Source: Bradyrhizobium sp. Ai1a-2 (lineage in GTDB: Bacteria; Pseudomonadota; Alphaproteobacteria; Rhizobiales; Xanthobacteraceae). From it: a DNA stretch of 64,000 nucleotides. The notes beneath the pieces were generated by a model. It was not told the DNA's origin. It worked only from the letters and a program-made list of their open reading frames with translations, and ran no database searches. The stretch is from the NCBI RefSeq assembly GCF_000426245.1, contig NZ_AUEZ01000049.1, positions 1-64,000 of the forward strand. Reading direction: 5' to 3'. Numbering within the stretch: the first letter of the stretch is position 1; each line of letters starts with the position of its first letter. Of this stretch, positions 34,227-42,356 are shown piece after piece. The position numbers and the translations under genes were made by a program.

Positions 34227-35876
34227 ATGTGCGACGGCGGGGCCATGCAAACAAAGACATCCGAAACTTCGAATGACGATCCTCAAAACGCCGAATTTGC
34301 TGCACGAGTCGAGGCCAATCAGAGGACGCTCACGAGCGCACTCCGACAGCGCTATGATTTCATCGTCTGCGGATCCGGTTCATCCGGGTCGGTCGTTGCG
34401 CGACGGCTGGCTGAGAACCCGGCTGTTAGCGTGCTCCTGCTCGAGGCCGGCGGGACCGATGCTGTGCCAGAAGTTCAGGATGCCGCGCGCTGGAGCGAAA
34501 ATCTCGGCTCGGACCGAGACTGGGCTTTCAGGACCCGTCCGAACCCGCACCTGAACGGCCGGGCACTGGTATGGTCGATGGGTAAAGTTCTTGGTGGCAG
34601 TTCAAGCATCAACGTGATGGTGTGGGCGCGCGGACACAGGACTGACTGGGACTACTTTGCACGGGAGAGCGGCGATGATCGCTGGTCCTACCGCAGCGTA
34701 CTCGAGATCTATCGGCGGATCGAGGACTGGCGCGGAGCGCCAGATCCCAAACGACGCGGCGCCGGCGGCCTGGTCGTTGTCGAGCAATCGGCGCCACACC
34801 CTCTCGCCACGGCTCTGTGCGAGGGAGCATCATCGCTCGGCGTTCCCTGTTTTTCTGACCAGAATGGCGTGATGATGGAGATGGCGGGTGGCGCCGCGCG
34901 GTGCAATATTCGCATCCGCGACGGCAAGCGCCTATCGGTCTTCCGCAGCTACCTCTATCCTTATATGGATCGCCCCAATCTGACCGTGCTCACGCATGCA
35001 CTGGTGACGCGCATCAAAATGAAGGGCGCGCGGGTAACCGGCATCGAGGCGATCTACGACGGGGCCTCACGCAGCTTCGACGTTGAGCATGAGCTCATCC
35101 TCTCGCTCGGCGCGGTACACACGCCCAAGATCCTGATGCAATCCGGTATCGGGGATGCGCAGGATCTCCGCAAGTTCGGCATTGATGTCGTGCAGCATCT
35201 TCCCGGTGTCGGCCAAAATCTTCAGGAGCACCTGCTTGTCGACGGTTGCGTGTGGGAGTACGCGGAGCGGCCGCACGACTATGGGGCCGTGCGGGGCACC
35301 TTCTTCTGCAGAAGCGACGCCGCACTCGATACGCCGGACGTGCAAGCTTTCGTCATCGATGGTGTATCCCACAGCCCCGACACCGGTGCTTCCGATGCGA
35401 CCGGTTCATACTGGTCAATCAGGCCCGGGATCGTGCGGCCGCACGCCAAAGGAAGGATTCACCTCACCGGCCCTGACCCGATGGACCCGGTCGATATCGA
35501 AACGAATCTTCTCAGCGACCCGGCGGACCTGAAGGCGGCCTTGCGAGCCATTGAGCTCAGCCGGGATCTCGGCAATTCCGCGGCCTTCAGTTCACTCACG
35601 AAGCGTGAAATGTCCCCCGGGCGCCTCCGTCGATCGGAAATGGAGAACTTTGTCCGCGATCGCATCATACCGTTCTGGCACTTCACCTGCACGGCCAAGA
35701 TGGGGCGCGACGAGATGTCGGTCGTTGACGGCTCGCTCAAGGTCCATGGCATAGAAGGGCTGCGAATCGCCGATGGGTCAATCATGCCAAGGGTCACAAC
35801 CGGCAATACGATGGCCCCCTGCGTCATCATCGGTGAGCGTGCGGCGGCGATGATCCGCGAAGCCCACGCCATCTGA
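34227..35876 (+). CDS. GMC-family oxidoreductase (choline-dehydrogenase-like)
   Basis: A 549-aa FAD enzyme. The ADP-binding fold has GSGSSGSVVARRL (~49-61) with LLLEAGG. GMC signature 1 is GKVLGGSSSINVMVWARG (~119-136) and signature 2 is GAVHTPKILMQSGIG (~293-307). The C-terminal active-site region has FWHFTCTAKMG (catalytic His) and TTGNTMAPCVIIGERAA. It oxidises an alcohol to an aldehyde or ketone. ATG 34227 or 34245 may be used. It lies 42 nt before the convergent feruloyl-CoA-synthase-like gene, with an intergenic repeat at the junction. The substrate is unknown. Confidence 0.88.
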   Translation: MCDGGAMQTKTSETSNDDPQNAEFAARVEANQRTLTSALRQRYDFIVCGSGSSGSVVARRLAENPAVSVLLLEAGGTDAVPEVQDAARWSENLGSDRDWAFRTRPNPHLNGRALVWSMGKVLGGSSSINVMVWARGHRTDWDYFARESGDDRWSYRSVLEIYRRIEDWRGAPDPKRRGAGGLVVVEQSAPHPLATALCEGASSLGVPCFSDQNGVMMEMAGGAARCNIRIRDGKRLSVFRSYLYPYMDRPNLTVLTHALVTRIKMKGARVTGIEAIYDGASRSFDVEHELILSLGAVHTPKILMQSGIGDAQDLRKFGIDVVQHLPGVGQNLQEHLLVDGCVWEYAERPHDYGAVRGTFFCRSDAALDTPDVQAFVIDGVSHSPDTGASDATGSYWSIRPGIVRPHAKGRIHLTGPDPMDPVDIETNLLSDPADLKAALRAIELSRDLGNSAAFSSLTKREMSPGRLRRSEMENFVRDRIIPFWHFTCTAKMGRDEMSVVDGSLKVHGIEGLRIADGSIMPRVTTGNTMAPCVIIGERAAAMIREAHAI

Positions 35877-35918
35877 GTTTTCGAGCGAAGTGGATACCGG
35901 TTCGCGAAGAAAACGCGT
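35877..35918. repeat. dispersed intergenic repeat (GTGGATACCGGTTCGCG type)
   Basis: The sequence AGTGGATACCGGTTCGCG with a following GAAAACGCGTC is a short element I recognise between genes of Bradyrhizobium and relatives. Here it fills the gap between two convergent genes. Recognition is from memory. Confidence 0.5.
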
Positions 35919-37790
35919 CTAGACCACGATCACGCCGACGCCCGTCGGCCGCCCGTAGAGCATCTCGACCTGCTCCCGACGTCTGTTGAGCACTGCCCGC
36001 TGGTTGATATAAGCTTTGTCAGTGATCTCACCTGCCCCGAGCGAAGGTGGCTCGTCCGACAAGATGAAGCTGACAATTCTTTCGCTGCTGCCGGTGGCTT
36101 TGTTGTGTCTTTGTAGGCGCTCCCTGATGAACGCGATCACACCGGGGTCGCAACATAGGTCACGATCCTCGGCCTTGTTCGACCCTGTAGCGTACTGCTT
36201 TGCGCGCGCCGAATTGAGCCAAGCCAGTAACGCACAGCGGTCTCTATTCTCCCCCGCTATCACGACGTCCTGCAGCACGCCTTCCGTCGCCGCAAGCAGA
36301 GCCGTGCGAAGGGCGCCCGCAACGACCCACGTACCATTCGACAGCTTGAAATTTTCGGATACCCGGCCGGCGAAGCGAAGACCCATGTTCGGGTCAGCCG
36401 GATCTACGAACGAGACCAGATCGCCTACTCGATAAAAGCCCTCCTCATCGAACGCCGCGCGTGTGGCGTCCGGCATCTCGAGATAGCCGGGTGTGACGTT
36501 TGGTCCCTTGACCCTCGCTTCGTAGGCATCCCCGTGTGGGACCAGCTTCAGTTGAATACCCGGGGCCGGAAGGCCGATCTCGCCGGGTTCGCTGCCTGTC
36601 CAATGCGTCGCGGATATCAGCGGTGCCGTTTCCGTCGCACCGTAGCCGGACAGGATCGGAACGGGCCGGCCAATGGTCGCGATCGCCAGTTCCTTAAGCT
36701 TATCCAGAGTCGGACGCGCAATCGCCGATCCTCCATACATCAATGCATCGAGACGACGGAAGAACGAGGTCCTCAACTGAGGATCTGCGGCCAGGGCTTC
36801 GCAGAGTAGCGTGTACCCCCCAGGAACGCTCAACATCTTTGTGGGCGACACCTCCTTGAGATTGGCGATCGTGCGATGAAAAAGATGTGGAAGCGGCCGG
36901 CCATCGTCGATGTAAAGCGTGCCACCATCCCTGAGCACGCCGTGCAGAATGATGTTGCTTCCCATAGTGTGATGCCAGGGCAGCCATTCGACCTGCACCG
37001 GCCAGCGACTGTCATCGGCGTCGCTCGACACCAGCAGTGCCGTCATCTCGATCGTACACATCATCATTCTGTGGGTATTGATGACGCCCTTCGGCAAACC
37101 GGTCGAGCCCGACGTGAAAAGGATCTTCGCCGGCCGATCAACGTCGATCGACGATAAGCGCTCGAAAAACGCGGGTTCTGGTTCCGTCGAATAAAGTCTC
37201 TCCAGTTCGACTGCCTCGGCTCCGGCTCCCTCGCTGGTGATCCATGTCGCGCCGGCGAATTCGCGAATTCGCCGCGCCGCAAAGTATGGCTCCCGGCTCT
37301 GCGCGAACACGAAGTTCGGTCGCAACACCTTCGCGATGTCTTCGATGCGGGCCATCCCGCCTGGCAACAGGCTGTAGCTCGGAGAGATCGGAGCCACGAC
37401 CACGTCGATGGCCATCGCCGCGAACATGACGATCGCATGCTCAATCGAGTTACCGGACAAAATTGCAAGTCGATCGCCGCGAGCAGCGCCCAGATTTATG
37501 AGGCCCTGGCCGGCCGCTTGAACTCTGCGCCACATTTCTCGATAGGTCATCTCCTGCCAGCCGCCGTCCGGCGTTCGCTGCGCGAGAAAGATGCGATCCG
37601 GCGCCCTGCTCGCCCATTCCGACAGCAGGTCGAGAACCGATCGATCGCTCGATCTGAACTCGATGGGAGATTTCAGTATCTTCGTCCCATCGGAACGATC
37701 ATCGATGAGAACCTGCCGTGGTGCCAACCGCAATTCGCGGGAGCTGACAGGTGAAGCATGCTCTCCGACTGAGTCCATCATTGTCTCCAT
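35919..37790 (-). CDS. feruloyl-CoA-synthase-like AMP-dependent ligase
   Basis: A 623-aa acyl-adenylate-forming enzyme. The P-loop-like motif is LFTSGSTGLPKGVINTHR, followed by GYGATETAP (A5), YRVGDLVSF (A8 region) and the C-terminal TDKAYINQRAVL with the catalytic Lys. The long N-terminal part and the GEITDKAYINQRAVL-type end are characteristic of feruloyl-CoA synthases rather than fatty-acid ligases. It would activate a phenylpropenoic acid with ATP and CoA. I start at the ATG 37790 (METMMDSV); nearby ATGs are possible. A crotonase of the feruloyl-CoA hydratase kind is not adjacent, though two crotonases occur in the window. Confidence 0.8.
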   Translation of the reverse strand: METMMDSVGEHASPVSSRELRLAPRQVLIDDRSDGTKILKSPIEFRSSDRSVLDLLSEWASRAPDRIFLAQRTPDGGWQEMTYREMWRRVQAAGQGLINLGAARGDRLAILSGNSIEHAIVMFAAMAIDVVVAPISPSYSLLPGGMARIEDIAKVLRPNFVFAQSREPYFAARRIREFAGATWITSEGAGAEAVELERLYSTEPEPAFFERLSSIDVDRPAKILFTSGSTGLPKGVINTHRMMMCTIEMTALLVSSDADDSRWPVQVEWLPWHHTMGSNIILHGVLRDGGTLYIDDGRPLPHLFHRTIANLKEVSPTKMLSVPGGYTLLCEALAADPQLRTSFFRRLDALMYGGSAIARPTLDKLKELAIATIGRPVPILSGYGATETAPLISATHWTGSEPGEIGLPAPGIQLKLVPHGDAYEARVKGPNVTPGYLEMPDATRAAFDEEGFYRVGDLVSFVDPADPNMGLRFAGRVSENFKLSNGTWVVAGALRTALLAATEGVLQDVVIAGENRDRCALLAWLNSARAKQYATGSNKAEDRDLCCDPGVIAFIRERLQRHNKATGSSERIVSFILSDEPPSLGAGEITDKAYINQRAVLNRRREQVEMLYGRPTGVGVIVV

Positions 37791-38023
37791 ATGGCAACCG
37801 CCAATAAACCGGATTCCGATCTCTCGCCCCTCGAAAGCGAGCCGACAACACAGCCCGTCGTCTTGAGACCATCTGCGCGTTCGCCGCACTGGCGCTACAG
37901 ATGCGTTCGGTTACATCGAAAGAACACCCGCCGAAGAACATCAGACAATCAACATTGACGCCCGGTAGTGACACGATGACGTGACGGCTGCGCTGTTCCA
38001 ACTAGGATGAAGAACAACGCCAA

Positions 38024-38749
38024 TTAATGAAGTCGTTCGACGACGGCGTCGAACAGGTATCCGACGCCTCGCGCAGTTCTGATGAGAGACTTCGCTGCCG
38101 CACCTCGCTGAAACAAGCGCCGAAGCCGCAAGACCTGAGCATCGATACTCCGGTCGAAAACATCTTCGCGTGCTTGTACGGCCCTTAACAGGAACCCGCG
38201 GGACAGTGGTGTTCTTGGGGCGTCAAGAAATGCAAGCAGCAACGCGTAGGTCGACCTGCTCAACGAGGAGGAGCGACCGGTTGGATCGATGAGGCGGCGG
38301 TCCAGAAGCCTGAGCGTCCAGCCATCAAACTTGTAGGTGCCACGTTCTCGCGGCCTGTAGACTTGATAGCGCCCTAATTTCTGACGCCTTTCTATCGCTC
38401 GCGCTTGTGCCCAGAACTCGTGCACATCGAATGGTTTATCGATGCAGACATCGGCGCCAAGCTCCAGCGCGATCACACGATCGAACGCAGTTAAGCGGCG
38501 GCTCGTCACCAGGATTGGAACGTCCGAGATCGCTCTAATTCTTCGCAGGTTATCGAAACCGTCCTTTCTCGAAGACTCGATATCCAGGAGGATTAAACTC
38601 GAGTGACTGCGTTCGACCAGCACTGGTAGATCGTCGGAGAACCGGACTGCCTGCACGCGACAATCCCGAGACGATAGAAAGCGCGAGAGTTGCTGCTCAA
38701 GAGACTCATCGTTATCGACGAGAAGAATCTCGCTTGGACTGCTTGTCAT
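38024..38749 (-). CDS. orphan OmpR-family response regulator, paralog 2
   Basis: A 241-aa paralog of the product of 6918-7709, with a near-identical output-domain ending (GVGYLFDAVVERLH). The receiver has ILLVDNDES, LILLDIESS (phospho-acceptor Asp), ILVTS and VCIDKPFD (Lys). Note Asn in VDNDES where paralog 1 has Glu; one acidic pocket residue differs. DNA upstream of both genes shares short matching blocks (GCGCCTTGCCGG), so the duplication included flanking sequence. No kinase is adjacent. The start at 38749 has a weak ribosome-binding site; 38809 is the alternative. Confidence 0.82.
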   Translation of the reverse strand: MTSSPSEILLVDNDESLEQQLSRFLSSRDCRVQAVRFSDDLPVLVERSHSSLILLDIESSRKDGFDNLRRIRAISDVPILVTSRRLTAFDRVIALELGADVCIDKPFDVHEFWAQARAIERRQKLGRYQVYRPRERGTYKFDGWTLRLLDRRLIDPTGRSSSLSRSTYALLLAFLDAPRTPLSRGFLLRAVQAREDVFDRSIDAQVLRLRRLFQRGAAAKSLIRTARGVGYLFDAVVERLH

Positions 38750-38839
38750 CAGTCGCGGAGAAGCTGCGAATAACGAATGTTGTCCCGTCTTGATCCGTCG
38801 TTTCCGCATTCTTTTTCTGAAATGCCGTGAAGTGCCTCA

Positions 38840-39064
38840 CTACTGCTGTTCGGCTACTTCCTCCGGCAAGGCGCATCCATTACGATCCCATGAGTTGGTC
38901 GGCGCATTGATGTTAGCCTTGAAAGCAATCGTATCGATCATTCGGCCGATCCCGGCTGGCTCACGACTGGATACTGTCCTGACGGCATCGGGGCTTGAAA
39001 TCGTTCGCATGAGATTGAGGACGCGAGGAGCCGCCCCAGCCGCTTCGGGATGGTTTAGAGCCAT
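38840..39064 (-). CDS. uncertain small frame (74 aa)
   Basis: MALNHPEAAGAAPRVLNLMRT... overlaps the stop of the frame upstream (ATGGCTCTAA). It has no recognisable motif. Its tail DNA resembles the leader region of response regulator 1, so it may simply be duplicated leader sequence. Low confidence. Confidence 0.25.
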   Translation of the reverse strand: MALNHPEAAGAAPRVLNLMRTISSPDAVRTVSSREPAGIGRMIDTIAFKANINAPTNSWDRNGCALPEEVAEQQ

Positions 39065-39474
39065 TCGTGCGGGGGACGCTTGTTAAGAAATGCACCAGTT
39101 TGACGCTCAGTGCATTTTAGAGGAGCGGTCAGGACAAACGCTTCGTCCTGAGCTGAAACGCCCAGGCCCTTCGTCACGACACGCAGGGGATGATGATGCG
39201 CGACCTCGGGGGCAACGTCCCACCCGTTGGTGTGCGAGGCCATACCATCCACCGCGCTTCGCGCGATGATGCGGATGCGATGTTCGAGCGGCTGCATGAA
39301 CCACTCTTGGACGACGCGCGGGCATTTCGGATGCTCCGGCTCGTCAGTGCTTGTCAGCATGCGCAACAGATGTGCAGCGCCGCCCCACAGTGAATGGACC
39401 AGATCTTCTGCAGCGCGCCGGATCAGCCGTCCAAGTTGTGCGCCCACCTCGGCAGCTCCGTTCGATGCGCTCAT
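39055..39474 (-). CDS. unknown protein (~139 aa)
   Basis: MSASNGAAEVGAQLGRLIRRAAEDLVHSLWGGAAHLLRM... is a plausible soluble protein with an amphipathic helical N-terminal third and a His-rich centre (EVAHHHPLRVV). I do not recognise it. GGGGATTGGCG precedes the ATG at 39474. It could also be part of the decayed stretch that continues to the GMC relic at 39611. Confidence 0.35.
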   Translation of the reverse strand: MSASNGAAEVGAQLGRLIRRAAEDLVHSLWGGAAHLLRMLTSTDEPEHPKCPRVVQEWFMQPLEHRIRIIARSAVDGMASHTNGWDVAPEVAHHHPLRVVTKGLGVSAQDEAFVLTAPLKCTERQTGAFLNKRPPHEWL

Positions 39475-39610
39475 CGCCAATCCCCGTCGATCGGAAACTG
39501 GGACAGACTAGGCCGGACGCTGCTACTATGTGATGTCACATCAAGCGACCGCGTTACCGATGGAACGTTTTGTGTGATAGACGACGATTTTGTCGTTCAC
39601 CTGCATTTGA

Positions 39611-39800
39611 CCCGCGAGAGATAGTCCCTTCTTCGGAAAACGTCGAAAGCTCATCGCACCGGAGTGCTGGCCAACGCAGTTCGATCGGGATTTTACCAGC
39701 GAGCCGGCGCCCGCACTGGGGCAGCGGCGGATCTACCTTCCGCGCGGAAAGTTGCTCGGGGGCTCATCGTCAAAGAATGCGATGGTCTACAGGGTGCAGC
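39611..39800 (+). pseudogene. relic of a GMC oxidoreductase
   Basis: Frame 39668 onward reads WPTQFDRDFTSEPAPALG and then RRIYLPRGKLLGGSSSKNAM, which is the region just before and including GMC signature 1. There is no start codon in this frame after the stop at 39608, and the protein similarity ends at about 39798. The rest of the ~530-residue enzyme is missing. It is a truncated remnant, different from the intact GMC gene at 34227. Confidence 0.75.
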
Positions 39801-39815
39801 CGTCGAGGGAGGTGA

Positions 39816-40118
39816 TCATCGCCCGGCTCGCACCTTTCCGAAATGGCGCGATAGATATGTACCCAGGGCAAGAAATCCGACGATAATCGTCAGACAGTCC
39901 AGGTTCGGTCCTACGGCGATGGGACAGAGCGAGACCAGGGCTATCCCGACGAAAAGGTTGAATGAGCCCCAAAGAAAATTAAGGAACGGCGACGAATTAC
40001 CGACCCCTCGTGGCTTCGCGAAAGGCGTTGGAAACGCCGCTCCCTGCAATCCCGCGCTTAGATGCGGGATCGAATTGCACAAAAAGGCGCCGGCAAAGAA
40101 TAGAACGACTAAGTTCAT
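39816..40118 (-). CDS. small membrane protein (100 aa)
   Basis: Starts MNLVVLFFAGAFLCNSIPHL at the ATG 40118, with GAGAAGG upstream. Three hydrophobic segments lie at ~2-20, 46-68 (FLNFLWGSFNLFVGIALVSL) and 75-92 (CLTIIVGFLALGTYL). It belongs to a family of unknown small membrane proteins that I have seen in Bradyrhizobium but cannot name. It lies 73 nt downstream of the cis-CaaD-like gene on the same strand. Confidence 0.6.
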   Translation of the reverse strand: MNLVVLFFAGAFLCNSIPHLSAGLQGAAFPTPFAKPRGVGNSSPFLNFLWGSFNLFVGIALVSLCPIAVGPNLDCLTIIVGFLALGTYLSRHFGKVRAGR

Positions 40119-40190
40119 GGTCAGTGCCTTCTCCCGGAAACGCGCGATGTTCGACAACGGCTCTTTTGCTTCGTACATCCTGCCGAGCGA

Positions 40191-40640
40191 TTATGATTGC
40201 TGCTCCCTTCCAATGCTCTCAAGGCGTTCGCGCTCGCTGCTAGGCAGCGACGCTGTCCATGCCGCCTCTTGCCCAGGCTCAGGCAAATCCCGGCCGAACT
40301 CGATCATTTGACTTGCCGGAAGATCCGCGATGTAAACCCAGATGCAACTTGGATCGATACCCAGTGCGGCGATGCCCTGCACGATCTCTCTCATTATCTT
40401 GCTTTTGGTTTCTGACGATCGGCCGGCCCGAATCGTTCCATGAACGAAGACCTGATCCCTACCCAGCAGCGCGCCACCCAGATAATAGTTACCCTGTTCG
40501 ACCTCGTTGAAGATGACCTGGGCGAAGTATTTCGGCGCGCCCGTCGCCGCGCAGTGGGACTCTGTGATGCAGCGCGCAATCGCAGCTCTTTGCGTCTCGG
40601 CAAGACGTCCCTTTGGCGCTGTGACTTGATAGGTTGGCAT
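40191..40640 (-). CDS. cis-3-chloroacrylic-acid-dehalogenase-like tautomerase
   Basis: 149 aa, the length of cis-CaaD of Pseudomonas pavonaceae 170. After Met removal Pro1 is N-terminal. Compared with my memory of cis-CaaD, the residues His28 (ITESH), Arg70 and Arg73 (HGTIRAGRS), Tyr103-equivalent (WVYIADLP) and Glu114-equivalent (QMIEFGRDLP) are all present, the last two displaced by one. GNYYLGG matches GNVFLGG. cis-CaaD hydrolytically removes chloride from cis-3-chloroacrylate to give malonate semialdehyde. Homologs with the same residues can also be poor dehalogenases. GGAG lies before the ATG. It is co-directional with the MSAD-like gene 124 nt upstream. Confidence 0.8.
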   Translation of the reverse strand: MPTYQVTAPKGRLAETQRAAIARCITESHCAATGAPKYFAQVIFNEVEQGNYYLGGALLGRDQVFVHGTIRAGRSSETKSKIMREIVQGIAALGIDPSCIWVYIADLPASQMIEFGRDLPEPGQEAAWTASLPSSERERLESIGREQQS

Positions 40641-40764
40641 GGAATTTTTCTCCGGTTGATGAGGTCTGACGAAATCTCATCTATTGTCCTCTGTCAGACG
40701 GCACGCCACAGATCGATCGGTGCTTACTTTGGGGGCAGCGGTACTGCGCGCCGCCCTCTTAAGG

Positions 40765-41154
40765 CTACTTCGGGGCGTACTGCATCTCGCCATTGCCGAA
40801 TGACCAATCCTCGCGTGCGGCATCGACCAGGCTGATGAAAATATCACTCTTGGCCAAACCTGTTTTCGCGTGAACGTCGTCTGCAATTCGCTTGTAGAAA
40901 GCCTTCTTCGTCTCCGTTGAACGCCCTGCCACCCACGTCACCTGGATGAACACAATGTTCCGGGAATACTGGACACCGAGATAACCCTCTGCTGGGTATA
41001 CGAGCTCGGAGTCGTCGTGACGGGTCACGATCTGGAACTTGTCATGCGGAGGTACATTCGCGACCTCGATCATGGCCGTGTAGACCGCATCACCGATTGC
41101 GCGCGCCACTTCGGGCGACGCACTCTTGTTCAGATCAATACGTACGAGCGGCAT
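40765..41154 (-). CDS. malonate-semialdehyde-decarboxylase-like tautomerase
   Basis: 129 aa, equal in length to MSAD from the chloroacrylate pathway. Pro1 follows the initiating Met. VPPHDKF supplies the Asp37 equivalent, and DWSFGNG matches DWSFGRG near the C-terminus. Of the two active-site arginines of MSAD (Arg73, Arg75 in SRPRS), only the second is kept here (WVAGRS), so decarboxylase activity is not certain. AAAGGAG precedes the ATG. In the known pathway MSAD converts malonate semialdehyde, the product of cis-CaaD, to acetaldehyde and CO2. Confidence 0.75.
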   Translation of the reverse strand: MPLVRIDLNKSASPEVARAIGDAVYTAMIEVANVPPHDKFQIVTRHDDSELVYPAEGYLGVQYSRNIVFIQVTWVAGRSTETKKAFYKRIADDVHAKTGLAKSDIFISLVDAAREDWSFGNGEMQYAPK

Positions 41155-41316
41155 CTAGTTTCTCCTTTGACGGGCATGGTTCAGAACGCGTACGGCCCGC
41201 CTCTGTCAGACGTAAGACTTGACGGCCCGCAACCTGATGCGGGCAGTCGGTCGAGCACGCGTCCGATAGGGCGCAAAACGGGCTTTAAGCCATTGCCACA
41301 GGTTTAAGCGAAAGCA

Positions 41317-41718
41317 TCATAATGCACGGAGTGCGTTGCGAAGATTTTCGGCCCCCGCCACGCCCAGCTTGACCTCAACGATGCGCTGCGCCTTTTCCCA
41401 GAGTGGAACACCTCTCGCGAGGACCTTGTGACCAGATCTCGTCAACGACACCACACTCTCCCGACGGTCCTTGCCCGCTTCCAGAGCAACCAGACCTAAA
41501 CGCTCGATGACCCTCACGTTACGTCCGATGGTCGACCGATCCAACTCGGCAGCCGTTGCAAACTCGGTCATCGTCAAAGGGCCGCTGCGATCCAATATTC
41601 GCAGCAAGCCGAATTGAGCCACATTGACTCCGAGCCCTGAAAGCGCCTCGTCATAGACCGAGGTGAGACGCCGAGCGGCCTCCCTCAAGGTCGTGCAAAA
41701 GCAAAGTGACTCTGACAT
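41317..41718 (-). CDS. MarR-family transcriptional regulator
   Basis: 133 aa. A winged helix with TMTEFATAAELDRSTIGRNVRVIERLGLVALEAGKDRRESVVSLTRSGHKVL is the MarR core, flanked by dimerisation helices. The ATG at 41718 (MSESLCF) lacks a clear ribosome-binding site; an in-frame TTG at 41754 has none either. It is upstream of and co-directional with the two tautomerase genes and divergent from the third at 41867. It probably represses this cluster in the absence of an acidic or aromatic ligand (inference). Confidence 0.88.
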   Translation of the reverse strand: MSESLCFCTTLREAARRLTSVYDEALSGLGVNVAQFGLLRILDRSGPLTMTEFATAAELDRSTIGRNVRVIERLGLVALEAGKDRRESVVSLTRSGHKVLARGVPLWEKAQRIVEVKLGVAGAENLRNALRAL

Positions 41719-41866
41719 TTTGCTTGTATATACCCAGGATGGTCTCCTGAGCAAGTCACGTTGCGAGCGTCCGTGGCTACTGGCTTGACGGATTTACATG
41801 TATATGCAATTAATATTCGTCCTCCTGTTCGAGGATTGACCTGGTGCGAAAATCTGGAGGCATGTA
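41719..41866. promoter_or_regulatory. divergent MarR / tautomerase promoter region
   Basis: 148 bases between divergent genes. TTGTATATACC near 41724-41734 contains the palindrome GTATATAC. ACATGTATATGCAATTA lies near 41796-41812 inside an outer imperfect inverted repeat GACGGAT...ATTCGTC. These A/T-rich TGTATAT sites are good MarR operator candidates. Confidence 0.4.
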
Positions 41867-42274
41867 GTGCCCGTTGCCAAGTTCCATGTTCATCAAGGCC
41901 GTTACGACAGCGAACGCCTCGATCGTCTCGGCAAGGCTGTCCAGGCCGCCCTCGAATCCGTCCTGAAGATCCCTCCGGAAGACTATTATCGTGTGTTTTA
42001 CGAACTGCCGCCCCAGCGCTTCGTGCACACGCCGGGCTTTCTAGGACTTGAATACTCCAAGGACTTTGTCCTCCTCGAGCTCACCTTCATCAGCGGTCGC
42101 TCGAGCGATACTCGCCTGGCCCTGCTGAAGGAGATCAACAGTCGCGCCGTCGAAGCGACAGGCATATCGCCCGACGATATGGTCGTTCTGATCTATGAGC
42201 TCCCGGGCGAGAACATCTCTTTTGGACAAGGACTTGCCCAGCGAGCTCATATTTCACATACAGCTTCGTCTTGA
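41867..42274 (+). CDS. tautomerase-superfamily protein 3 (MSAD/tautomerase_2-like)
   Basis: 135 aa. GTG start with GGAGG nine bases before it, followed directly by a Pro codon, so the catalytic Pro1 is expected. IPPEDYYRVF carries the Asp equivalent, ELTFISGRSSDTR the conserved Arg, and ENISFGQGLAQ the C-terminal motif. It is related to the MSAD-like protein at 40765 but clearly diverged. It is divergent from the MarR gene. Function unknown; a tautomerase, decarboxylase or hydratase activity is possible. Confidence 0.75.
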   Translation: MPVAKFHVHQGRYDSERLDRLGKAVQAALESVLKIPPEDYYRVFYELPPQRFVHTPGFLGLEYSKDFVLLELTFISGRSSDTRLALLKEINSRAVEATGISPDDMVVLIYELPGENISFGQGLAQRAHISHTASS

Positions 42275-42356
42275 AACGGAAAGCACCAAGAGCGAAGCGT
42301 AATGGCACGAAGGAAGGCCGGCAAACGTCGACCTGATCGTTGACTGCTCGAACCTG

